DNA from: Nocardioides daedukensis
Lineage (GTDB): Bacteria; Actinomycetota; Actinomycetes; Propionibacteriales; Nocardioidaceae
Assembly: GCF_013408415.1 (NCBI RefSeq)
Contig: NZ_JACCAA010000001.1
Span: 1 to 64,000, forward strand
DNA length: 64,000 bases
Direction: 5' to 3'
The translations under genes and the position numbers were made by a program. Each line of letters begins with the position of its first letter. The first letter of the stretch is position 1. Under the pieces are notes generated by a model that did no database searches, was not told the DNA's origin, and saw nothing but the letters and a program-made list of their open reading frames with translations. Positions 16,413-24,639 of this stretch are shown in pieces.

Positions 16413-18122
16413 ATGACCCAGACTGCGACACCACCGACTCCGGCCAGCGAAGCCGACAACGGGACCTGGGACGTCGTGGTGGTGGGTGCCGGTCCCGGTG
16501 GTCTCACGTGTGGTGCCTACCTCGCGGCCAACGGCAAGCGGGTGCTGGTGCTGGAGGCCAACCAGGTGGTCGGTGGCAGCACTCAGGTCTTCCGTCGTGC
16601 CGGCAACAAGTTCGAGTTCGACGTCGGCACCCACTACGTCGGCGAGTGCGGCCCCGGCGGTCGGATGCAGACCGCGCTCTCCGGGCTCGCCCTGACCGAA
16701 CGGATCAAGTGGCTGCGCCAGCGGCCCGAGGGTCACTGCCAGATCATGATCCCGGGCACCACCTTCCACACGCCGACCGGATGGGACACCTACCTCGACC
16801 GCTTGATCGCGGCCTTCCCCGAGGAGGAGGCCGGTCTGCGGCGCTGCGTCAGGATCATGCGCATCGTCGCCGCAGGCGAGAGCCCGCGCCTGCGTCCCTA
16901 CATGCTGCTGCGGTGGGGCGTGCGACCGATCACGAAGCTGATGGACGCCTGCCGCCTCAGCGCCGACGCGCAGGCAGTGATCCTCGCGGAGAACGGTGAC
17001 TACACCTGGCCGCCGCACCGCACGCCCACGGCCATGCACGCGGGCTTCCTGCACCACTACCTGCAGGCCGGCGCCTACTATCCGCGCGGTGGCGGCCAGG
17101 TCATCGGCGCCCACCTCACCGACGTGATCCAGACGCACGGCGGCCGGGTGCGCACCAAGGCCACGGTCGACCAGATCCTGATCGAGGACGGCCGCGCGGT
17201 CGGCGTACGCCTTCGTGACGGCGAGGAGATCCGCGCCGAGGTCGTCGTCTCCGCAGCCGACTTCAAGAAGACCTGGGCGGAGCTCGTCGGGGACGCGCAC
17301 CTGACCCGGCGGCTGCGGCGGCGCCTGAAGGACCTGGAGATGACGCTGCCGATGTTTGCGGTCTATGTCGCGCTCGACGTCGACCTGCGCGAGCGGGGCA
17401 CGCCGCCGCTCGCCTGGGTGTGGCCCAACAACGACATCGATGGCTACTACCGCGAGGTCGAGGCGGGCCGTTGCCCCGAGCAGATGCCCGTGGGGATCAG
17501 TTGCCCCACGGCCAAGGACCCGGAAGGAACGCACTCAGCGCCACCGGGATATTCCACGCTCGAACTGGTCAGCTGGGCGCCGAAGGACCACGAGTTCTGG
17601 AACGTCGCGAGTGATCCCACCGCCGGCGCCACCTATGGCCGCGACGAACGCTATCTCCAGCTCAAGGAAGAACTCACCCAACGCGTCCTGGACACTGCAG
17701 AGTTGATGATCCCGGACATCCGGGAGCGGATGGTCTTCTGTGAGGCGTCCACCCCGATCACCCAAGAGCGCTTCACCCTCAGCAGCGACGGCTCCTGCTA
17801 TGGCATCGCGCCGCTGATCAAGAACCTCGGCCCGTTCCGCCCTCGGGTGACCACGCACATCCCGGGGCTGTTCCTTGCCGGCGGAAGCACCGAGCACATG
17901 TTCGGCATCAACGCCACGATCTGGGGCGGCATGGGCACCGCCGGTGCCGTGCTCGGCCGCGACCTCGTCGAGGAGGTGCGCGACGGTGCCGTCTTCGTGG
18001 ACGAGGCAGACCTGACCCCGATCACCGACGACTTCGACCCGCTCCTGGCGTCCAAGCCCGGCTCGGTCATTCGGCGGGCTGTGCGTCGGCGTCCTGGTTC
18101 TACCCGGGTGGGCCAGCAGTAG
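16413..18122 (+). CDS. FAD-dependent oxidoreductase, phytoene desaturase/retinol saturase-like
   Basis: This 569-residue protein opens with an FAD-binding motif VVVGAGPGGLTCGAYLA (about residues 25-41) followed by VLEANQVVGGSTQVF, the pattern of the CrtI/phytoene desaturase and retinol saturase families. Near the C-terminus, GLFLAGGSTEHMFGINATIWGG contains the second flavin-contacting motif. Such enzymes desaturate, isomerise or saturate polyene chains. The ATG at 16413 was chosen over the overlapping GTG. No other carotenoid genes are nearby, so a role in carotenoid synthesis is not supported; the substrate may be another lipid. Confidence 0.82.
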   Translation: MTQTATPPTPASEADNGTWDVVVVGAGPGGLTCGAYLAANGKRVLVLEANQVVGGSTQVFRRAGNKFEFDVGTHYVGECGPGGRMQTALSGLALTERIKWLRQRPEGHCQIMIPGTTFHTPTGWDTYLDRLIAAFPEEEAGLRRCVRIMRIVAAGESPRLRPYMLLRWGVRPITKLMDACRLSADAQAVILAENGDYTWPPHRTPTAMHAGFLHHYLQAGAYYPRGGGQVIGAHLTDVIQTHGGRVRTKATVDQILIEDGRAVGVRLRDGEEIRAEVVVSAADFKKTWAELVGDAHLTRRLRRRLKDLEMTLPMFAVYVALDVDLRERGTPPLAWVWPNNDIDGYYREVEAGRCPEQMPVGISCPTAKDPEGTHSAPPGYSTLELVSWAPKDHEFWNVASDPTAGATYGRDERYLQLKEELTQRVLDTAELMIPDIRERMVFCEASTPITQERFTLSSDGSCYGIAPLIKNLGPFRPRVTTHIPGLFLAGGSTEHMFGINATIWGGMGTAGAVLGRDLVEEVRDGAVFVDEADLTPITDDFDPLLASKPGSVIRRAVRRRPGSTRVGQQ

Positions 18123-18142
18123 TTTCTGTGGTGGCCCAGCGA

Positions 18143-18994
18143 TCAGTGAGCGTCCAGCCATGCGATCACGTCGGCGGTCACCTCGTCGCGGTTCGTCTCG
18201 TTGAAGATCTCGTGCCTGGCCTGGTCATAGAGCTTGACCGTGACGTCGGTGAGCCCGGCCTCGCGGTAGCGCTGACCGAGCAGCTCGATGAGTTGACCGC
18301 CACCTGCCAGCGGGTCGGCGTTGCCTGAGGTGACCAGGACGGGCAGGTCGTTGCGGACGGTCGCCGGGTCGGCAACGCGTGCGGCGGGGCTGAAGATCGC
18401 GGGCACGGTGGCGTCGGGAAGCTCGAAGCCACACAGGGGATCGGCGACATAGACGTCGACCTCGGCCTCGTCGCGGGAGAGCCACTCATAGCCGGTGCGG
18501 TTCTCGAACCCGGCGTTGAAGGCCTCCAGGCCGGCGGGCTCCTCGGACTCGGCCATCCCGGCGGCGAGCACGTCCAGTGTGGTCGAGCCGGAGAGGACGA
18601 CGCCGGCGTATTGCTCACTGTGCTCGAGCATGACGGCCTGGGCGGCGAAGGAGCCCATGGAGTGGGCGATCAGGAACAGCGGCAGCTCGGGAAGTTCGGC
18701 GCGCACGTGGGCGCCGTACGCCGCGACGTCGCTGATCAGCCCGTCGAAGCCGGCGGGGCCGAAGTCGCCGGGTACGTCGGTGATCGACTCACCGTGTCCG
18801 CGGTGGTCGGTGGCGCGGACCAGGTAGCCCGCGGCGTTGAGTGCGGTGGCGAGGCGGTCATAGCGTGCGGAGTGCTCGGCGAGACCGTGCGCAATCTGTA
18901 CGACGCCGCGCGGCTCGGCGGCCCCGTTCCAGGCGTAGGTGGTGAGGGCGATGTCGTCGACGGGGGAGCGGAAGGAGGAGTTCTCGAAGGCCAT
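18143..18994 (-). CDS. Alpha/beta hydrolase, monoacylglycerol lipase-like
   Basis: This 283-residue protein has the HGLAEHSARYDRLA oxyanion region, RGHGES and the nucleophile elbow AHSMGS of monoacylglycerol lipase-type serine hydrolases (Hydrolase_4). The catalytic Asp and His are probably in TSGNADPLAGG and QARHEIFNE. The ATG at 18994 was chosen because the family N-terminus begins there; the frame extends 15 codons upstream. It is convergent with the flavin oxidoreductase gene. Lipid or ester hydrolysis is likely, but the substrate is unknown. Confidence 0.86.
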   Translation of the reverse strand: MAFENSSFRSPVDDIALTTYAWNGAAEPRGVVQIAHGLAEHSARYDRLATALNAAGYLVRATDHRGHGESITDVPGDFGPAGFDGLISDVAAYGAHVRAELPELPLFLIAHSMGSFAAQAVMLEHSEQYAGVVLSGSTTLDVLAAGMAESEEPAGLEAFNAGFENRTGYEWLSRDEAEVDVYVADPLCGFELPDATVPAIFSPAARVADPATVRNDLPVLVTSGNADPLAGGGQLIELLGQRYREAGLTDVTVKLYDQARHEIFNETNRDEVTADVIAWLDAH

Positions 18995-19104
18995 GGTTGA
19001 TCGTGGCACAGGCTGGCAGTGAAGTTGCGCCTTCGGCACGACCAGCGAATCGGATTCTGTGAATCCGACATCGGAGAGGCTCAGGGCCGCCTACGGTTCG
19101 GTTC

Positions 19105-19956
19105 ATGAGCGATGGGTCCAGGCCGTCGGATGCGGCGGCTGAGAAGAGAATGAAGCTTCGGTACGCCGGTAGATGTCGCCTCTGCGAAGCCGAACTGCCG
19201 GCCCAGACCACTGCGGTCTATGAGAAGTCGACGAAGACGGTTCGCTGCGTGGAGTGCCAGGATCACTCGCCCAGCGAACAGTCGACGCACGTGGCGATTG
19301 CCCGGTCCGAGGAAGCACCGTCGCAGAGCCGGGCAGGTGCATCTGCGCGGCGTGAGTATGAGCGACGCAAGGAGAAGGACGAAGCGCGAACGCGCGCCAA
19401 ATGGGGTCGCCTCGGGGGAGTAGCCGTTGCGTTGTCTGATGAGCGCCAGAGCACGCGGGCCTGGGAACGTGGCGCCATCGGCGAGGAACGGCTCGGCGCA
19501 CGCCTCGATGCTTTGGCTCCTGATATCGCGGTGCTCCACGATCGTCGGATCCCCGGCACTCGAGCGAACATCGACCACATCGCCGTCACGTCGGCCGGCG
19601 TGTGGGTGATCGATGCCAAGCGCTACAAGGGGCGCCCGACGCTCCGCATCGACGGCGGCATCATCCGCCCCCGGACCGAGCGGCTGTTCGTCGGCGGCCG
19701 GGACTGCTCCAAGCTCGTCGATGGAGTCGAACGGCAAGTTTCGTTGGTCCGCGAGGTTGTGGGCGAAGTGCAGGTAACCGGCGCACTGTGCTTCGTTGAG
19801 GCGGACTGGCCGTTGATCGGCGGTGCCTTCTCCCTTCGGGATCTCCACGTGCTGTGGCCGAAGCGCTTGACCAAGGTGTTGGTCGAGCAGGAGGACGGCG
19901 GTGTTGACGTCGAGGCGATCAGCGAACTTCTTGCTACGTCATTTCCTCCAGCCTGA
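19105..19956 (+). CDS. NERD (nuclease-related) domain protein with N-terminal zinc-binding cysteines
   Basis: This 283-residue protein has two Cys pairs near the N-terminus (Cys24/27 and Cys48/51), a charged coil (about residues 80-98) and a NERD domain. The domain's conserved residues are visible: GAIGEE (123-127), the D-H pair at 157-158 and the VIDAK motif with Asp170 and Lys172, resembling a PD-(D/E)XK nuclease core. NERD proteins are thought to process or bind DNA or RNA. It opens the accessory region and is on the same strand as the following nucleotide and ATPase genes. Nuclease activity is inferred, not shown. Confidence 0.82.
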   Translation: MSDGSRPSDAAAEKRMKLRYAGRCRLCEAELPAQTTAVYEKSTKTVRCVECQDHSPSEQSTHVAIARSEEAPSQSRAGASARREYERRKEKDEARTRAKWGRLGGVAVALSDERQSTRAWERGAIGEERLGARLDALAPDIAVLHDRRIPGTRANIDHIAVTSAGVWVIDAKRYKGRPTLRIDGGIIRPRTERLFVGGRDCSKLVDGVERQVSLVREVVGEVQVTGALCFVEADWPLIGGAFSLRDLHVLWPKRLTKVLVEQEDGGVDVEAISELLATSFPPA

Positions 19957-19990
19957 GATGCGGCGCTCACAGCACGGATACAGTGCCCGC

Positions 19991-20317
19991 ATGAGTGCCA
20001 GCCGTGTCCAGGACACACTCCGCGACTTCGTGGCCGAACGAGAATGGGACCAGTTCCACTCACCCGAGAACCTCGCGAAGAGTGTCGTGATCGAGTCTGC
20101 CGAACTCCTGGAGTGCTTTCAGTGGAACGGCGACCACGAGATCGACCGAGTGCGCGACGAGCTCGCCGATGTGCTGACCTACTGCCATCTCCTGGCGGCC
20201 AAGCTCGACCTCGACGTCGATCAGATAGTCCTGGACAAACTCGGCAAGACGCGGGCGAAGTATCCAGTTGAAACAGCTCGGGGGAGCAGCGAGAAGTATG
20301 ACCGCCTTCCGGATTGA
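19991..20317 (+). CDS. MazG-like nucleotide pyrophosphohydrolase
   Basis: This 108-residue protein has the EXXE...EXXD metal motif of the all-alpha NTP pyrophosphohydrolases: Glu35-x2-Glu38 in ESAELLE and Glu57-x2-Asp60 in DELAD. The length fits the single-domain MazG/DCTPP group that hydrolyses (d)NTPs to monophosphates. TACAGT lies just before the ATG, suggesting a leaderless start. Its last 20 bases overlap the DUF2075 gene in another frame, so the two are translationally coupled and probably act together. Confidence 0.88.
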   Translation: MSASRVQDTLRDFVAEREWDQFHSPENLAKSVVIESAELLECFQWNGDHEIDRVRDELADVLTYCHLLAAKLDLDVDQIVLDKLGKTRAKYPVETARGSSEKYDRLPD

Positions 20318-22016
20318 GGAGTTCGCGTTCGACGCGACGTCCTTGGCGGTCCAGGCCGCGACGAACCCCAAGCTGAGCAACTGGCCAGTGGTCTACACCC
20401 TCGACACCGCGGGAAAGATCTATGTGGGGGAGTCGATCAACGCAGCGGGACGTCTGCGCAATCACCTCGACTCTCCGGCCAAGCGCGTGCACCGCTTGCA
20501 GGGCGCTCGCGTCGTGATCGGGGACCGGTTCAACAAGTCGGCGTGCCTCGACCTTGAGTCCTACCTCATCCGGCTGCTCGCCGGCGATGGAAAATATGAA
20601 GTGCTGAACCGTAATGAGGGAATCACCAGAGCCGACTACTACGACCGCGAGACCTACCAACAGACCTTCACGGAGATCTTCGAGGAGCTCCGAAGGAAGG
20701 GCGTCTTCACGCGCAGCATCGTGGAGATTGAGAACTCAGACCTCTTCAAGTTGTCGCCCTTCAAGGCGTTGTCGGTCGGTCAGTCGGCCGTGGTGGAGAG
20801 CATCCTTGACGGGCTCTTTGCTGATCTGGCGCAGGGCACTTCTAGTCGAACCGTGATCCAAGGTGATCCCGGCACGGGCAAGACCGTTGTAGCCATCTAT
20901 CTGATGAAGCTCTTGAGCGACATTCAGGCGGCGGACTCCACCCTGATGCCCGAGGGTGACTCGGTGCTCTCGGAGTTCTTCGTCAAGGGCTACCCGGAGT
21001 TGCTCCAGGACTTCAAGATCGGGCTGGTCGTGCCACAGCAGTCTCTGCGGCGCTCCGTCGAGCGTGTGTTCCGCAAGACCCCGGGACTGAGCCCGAAGCA
21101 GGTGATCAGCCCGTTCCAGGTGGTGTCTGCAGGACAACAGTTCGATCTATTGATCGTGGATGAGTCGCACCGCCTGAACCAGCGGGCGGCGCAAGCAGCT
21201 GGGCCGCTGAACCGGATGTTCGCCGACCACAACAAGACGCTCTTCGGTGACGACGACCCGAAGTACACCCAGCTCGACTGGATCAACAAGGTGAGCGATC
21301 ACCAGATCTATCTCGTTGACGGGGCTCAGGCCATCAGGCCAGCGGACCTCTCGCCTCGGACCCTCAAGGATCTGGTGTCGACGGCGAGGCACGAGAACAG
21401 GCACTACATGCTGCAGTCGCAGATGAGAGTGCAGGCCGGGCAGAACTACGTGCGATACGTCCGCGGAGTTCTGAATGGCAGCGTGGCTGAACGTGAAGGC
21501 TTCCCCGGCTATGACCTCCGGTTCTTTGATCACCTCGGCGACATGCGCCACGCGCTGGATCAACGTGAGGGCGAGACCGGCTTGGCGAGGCTTCTAGCCG
21601 GGTTCGCATGGCCGTGGCTGACAAAGAGAAACCCCGAGGCATACGACATCGAGATCGACGGCCAGAAACTTCGATGGAACTCCACTGACATCGACTGGGT
21701 CAGCTCACCCACCTCGGCGCAGGAAGTTGGGTCGATCCACACGATCCAGGGCTACGACCTCAACTATGCCGGCGTGATCATCGGTCCCGACCTGCGGTAC
21801 GACGCAGCACGCGGGCGGGTCACGTTCGACCGCGCGAACTACAAGGACCCTCGCGGTACGACGAACAACCGTCTCCTCGGGGTTACGTACAGCGACGCAG
21901 ACATCCTGCAGTTCGTGCGAAACATCTACGCGGTCCTGCTGACCCGCGGAATGTTGGGGACGTACGTGTATGTCTGTGATCCCGGTCTGCGGGAGCACCT
22001 GCGGAAGCTCTTCTGA
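20298..22016 (+). CDS. GIY-YIG nuclease domain fused to DUF2075 (helicase-like) ATPase
   Basis: This 572-residue protein has an N-terminal GIY-YIG-type nuclease domain: VYTLDTAGKIYVGES at residues 32-46, arginines in GRLRNH near 52-54 and the acidic residue in CLDLESYL at 87. A DUF2075 ATPase follows, with Walker A GDPGTGKT at 189-196, Walker B FDLLIVDESH at 282-291 and a late HTIQGYDLNYAGVIIG helicase-like motif. The ATG at 20298 is preceded by GAGAAG and overlaps the MazG-like gene by 20 bases. The layout suggests a DNA-targeting nuclease-motor that works with nucleotide depletion, as in defence systems; that role is inferred. Confidence 0.85.
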   Translation: MTAFRIEEFAFDATSLAVQAATNPKLSNWPVVYTLDTAGKIYVGESINAAGRLRNHLDSPAKRVHRLQGARVVIGDRFNKSACLDLESYLIRLLAGDGKYEVLNRNEGITRADYYDRETYQQTFTEIFEELRRKGVFTRSIVEIENSDLFKLSPFKALSVGQSAVVESILDGLFADLAQGTSSRTVIQGDPGTGKTVVAIYLMKLLSDIQAADSTLMPEGDSVLSEFFVKGYPELLQDFKIGLVVPQQSLRRSVERVFRKTPGLSPKQVISPFQVVSAGQQFDLLIVDESHRLNQRAAQAAGPLNRMFADHNKTLFGDDDPKYTQLDWINKVSDHQIYLVDGAQAIRPADLSPRTLKDLVSTARHENRHYMLQSQMRVQAGQNYVRYVRGVLNGSVAEREGFPGYDLRFFDHLGDMRHALDQREGETGLARLLAGFAWPWLTKRNPEAYDIEIDGQKLRWNSTDIDWVSSPTSAQEVGSIHTIQGYDLNYAGVIIGPDLRYDAARGRVTFDRANYKDPRGTTNNRLLGVTYSDADILQFVRNIYAVLLTRGMLGTYVYVCDPGLREHLRKLF

Positions 22017-22179
22017 GTCGGCTTCGACGAGCATGGGGCTGCGAGCGCGTACGTGAGCCGTTCCCTTTGCGAGCTTGTTGGATTCGCCCCGCAACGGCAT
22101 TGCGTTCGCTACCGTGGCGAGAACGCCGGCCTTGTCGGCCGTGTGCAGCAAAGTCAACGCGGACACGGGGGAACCACCA

Positions 22180-23694
22180 ATGGCTGAAGAAGTTTGGCAC
22201 GAGGCACGTTTGATCCCTACCTCGGGAATCAACGGCGCCGAGGAGCAGGAGCGGCGTGCGACGTCCGCACTGCTAGCGGTGCTGTCGGCCGTGCGGGAGT
22301 TCGGACGCGGCTTCGTCAAACCCTTCGGCGGGCCCAGTGGCACCATCGAGTGCTTCATAGAGGTGCCGTTCATGCTGGGTGAGCGGCGGCTCTATCCAGA
22401 CGGGCTCATCCGTGTCTCCCGGGGCGCGAGAACGTGGACTGCACTGGTGGAGGTGAAGACCGGTCCGAACCAGTTGGCTGCCGAGCAATTGGAGAACTAC
22501 CTGGACATCGCCCGTGAGCACGGCTATGACGCCGTCATCACCATCTCCAACGAGATCCCGGCAGTGGCTGGCCAGCACCCGACCAAGGTCGACAAACGCA
22601 AACTCAAGAAGGTGAGCCTGCACCACATTTCTTGGTCCCAGGTCCTTGCCGAGGCTGTCATGCAGAAGGAGTTCCGAGGTGTCGCAGACCCGGACCAGGC
22701 ATGGATCCTGGGTGAGCTGATCCGCTACCTCGAGCATCGCAAGTCCGGAGCGCTGGAGTTCGATGACATGGGAGAGGCCTGGGTCGGGATCCGCGACCAG
22801 GTCGCTGCCGGCACCCTGCGTGCTTCGGACAAGGGCATCGCCGAAGTCGTCGCTCGCTTCGATGCGCTGCTGCGGTTCGCTAGCCTGCAGCTGGGTCGTC
22901 AGCTCGGCACGGAAGTAGTGCCCGTCTTGTCCCGCAAAGAAGCTGCGGACCCTGTGGTTCGAGCCCAAGCCCTGGCGCAGACGTTGTGCGATTCCGGAGA
23001 ACTGTCGGGTGCGATTCGGATCCCGGGCACCGTGGGACAGCTCGTCGTGACCGCAGACCTGCGCGCCGGGAGGGTCGTGTGCCACGTCGATGTCGACGCT
23101 CCGAAAGAAGGACGTGCCACGACGCGGGTGAACTGGCTGCTTCGGCAACTCAAGAGCGCTCCGGACACAACCCGGGTGGAGGCGTTCGTCGCGCACGCTC
23201 GCGGCTCACAAGCCGCCGAGCTCCTGAGCACAGTACGAGAGAACCCAGCCGCCCTTGTACTCGATCCCGCCAAAGAGATTCGGTCTTTTCGCCTGGCGGT
23301 GACAGCGACTCTGGGCACCAAGCGTGGACGAGGCCGCGGCTCGTTCATCGACTCAGTTCTGTCTGCGGTCGACGGCTTTTATGGCGAGGTCCTCGGAGCG
23401 CTGCGCGCCTGGGCGGCCGCACCACCGAAACTTCGCCCCGTGCACGTCGAACCGCCCGAGCTGGACGACAGTGTGCCTGCCGCTCTCAGTTCGACGGACT
23501 ACTCATCCCAGGATGGAACAGAGGAGCGCCACGTGGATCCGGGTCAGTCGTCGCACCGCTCAGGCCTTGAAAAGGCCGCGGCTTCCGAGCCTCAGGTCGC
23601 GAGTGCTTTCCATGGCGACGCGTTGGCCGTGAGCACGACTCAGTCCGGGGGCGCGGAGGTTGAGACGGTCACGCCGGTAGGGCCTGCGCAGTAG
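22180..23694 (+). CDS. PD-(D/E)XK-like nuclease-domain protein of unknown role
   Basis: This 504-residue protein has a PD-(D/E)XK signature near the N-terminus: YPDG with Asp74, then LVEVKTG with Glu91 and Lys93. The central part is helical, and the last 70 residues are low complexity and probably disordered. The ATG at 22180 has GGGGGA eight bases upstream. I recall homologues annotated only as stress-response or hypothetical proteins in actinobacteria. It is separated from the DUF2075 gene by 163 bp on the same strand. DNA cleavage is a reasonable guess, but repair and defence roles cannot be separated. Confidence 0.72.
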   Translation: MAEEVWHEARLIPTSGINGAEEQERRATSALLAVLSAVREFGRGFVKPFGGPSGTIECFIEVPFMLGERRLYPDGLIRVSRGARTWTALVEVKTGPNQLAAEQLENYLDIAREHGYDAVITISNEIPAVAGQHPTKVDKRKLKKVSLHHISWSQVLAEAVMQKEFRGVADPDQAWILGELIRYLEHRKSGALEFDDMGEAWVGIRDQVAAGTLRASDKGIAEVVARFDALLRFASLQLGRQLGTEVVPVLSRKEAADPVVRAQALAQTLCDSGELSGAIRIPGTVGQLVVTADLRAGRVVCHVDVDAPKEGRATTRVNWLLRQLKSAPDTTRVEAFVAHARGSQAAELLSTVRENPAALVLDPAKEIRSFRLAVTATLGTKRGRGRGSFIDSVLSAVDGFYGEVLGALRAWAAAPPKLRPVHVEPPELDDSVPAALSSTDYSSQDGTEERHVDPGQSSHRSGLEKAAASEPQVASAFHGDALAVSTTQSGGAEVETVTPVGPAQ

Positions 23695-23987
23695 TTCTCG
23701 ATCCAAGTCAATCGCGGCGGAATGGGGCACGCGTCCAGCGCTCCGGGGCGCGCGCGGCTGGACCGAACTCGAGGTAGGACGACACGACAAGGCCGGGTGA
23801 GTGGAGCGAGAAGAACTAGTCCCAGCCTGACTCCAGAAGCCGCCTTGGCTCTCGCGATGGGATCGGTCGATAGGGATCCAATAGGTGCGAAGTGGGGCTC
23901 CACTCACGCCACCCATATGGTCCAGTTCGGTGCTTGAATGCACCGTTGGCGAGATTCGACCAACTGGACGACCGAGGGAGGTCGCAC

Positions 23988-24170
23988 GTGCCTCACGTGC
24001 CATAGGACAAACCGGAGCGGATACACGCCGCCCTACGGGTTCACTTCAATCTCGATCCCGGCGAGGCTTTGGAGATTCAGTCCCAGGGGGACCCGTCTTT
24101 GCTGGTGGTTAAGTGGTCCGGCGGCGAAGGCACGCTCACTCAGAAGCAGTTCCAAGACCTGTTCGAGTAA
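23988..24170 (+). pseudogene. Small frame interrupted by an amber codon
   Basis: GGGAGG is followed seven bases later by a GTG that starts a frame reading V-P-H-V-P, then TAG at 24003-24005, then 54 codons to TAA at 24168-24170. The second part (DKPERIHAALRVHFNLDP..., ending TQKQFQDLFE) has the composition of a folded protein, unlike the other two frames. No ATG or GTG lies between the TAG and its first coding-looking residues. It could be a decayed gene, a sequence error at the TAG or a readthrough case. The family is not recognised. Confidence 0.4.
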
Positions 24171-24253
24171 CGCCTCGGCTCTCGGACAACTTCGACGTCA
24201 AGCAAGCTCCTGCCGGCTGTGTGCTGGCGGTATGTTCCGGTGACCGGGAGCGC

Positions 24254-24295
24254 AGTGCTTCCGAGGCGGCTAGACGCAGTCGCTTCGGAAGCACT
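24254..24295 (+). terminator. Hairpin with T-rich tail
   Basis: AGTGCTTCCGA (24254-24264) pairs perfectly with TCGGAAGCACT (24285-24295) across a 20-base loop and is followed by CCGTTTTG. This fits a transcription terminator for rightward transcription, although the loop is long. Confidence 0.45.
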
Positions 24296-24639
24296 CCGTT
24301 TTGTACGGGCAGAGGGAACTCTGTCGCGCGTTGGGCAGGACCACTGAAACAGGGCTTGCCCATGTCCCGCTACTCGCGCGAATGCCGGCAGGTTCGCCAG
24401 CCACTACACATTGTGTTGATCGGCGAGGGGAGATCTGCGAGTGGCACGTCTTGCGTCGATGTCACCGACTGTGGGGCGTGTAACGCGGGGCCGTGTCCGT
24501 GGATCTAGGCAATGCCCGCTGCCTCGATAGCGGCATGTCGAACATCCAGCACCCGGTGGCATCGTCGTAGCTCGCGGTTTACCAAACTCGCGCCCGAGCC
24601 GACTGTAGATCCCGACGTCGGGGCGTTTAGGGTCACGGT

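Larger units (their letters stand above)
23695..24639. other. Long gap with one interrupted small frame and one hairpin
   Basis: This 945-bp stretch has no full-length gene. It holds a weak copy of the dispersed element near 23712, an interrupted small frame at 23988-24170 and a hairpin at 24254-24295, described separately. From 24300 to 24620 nothing with coding character was recognised on either strand. Confidence 0.5.
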
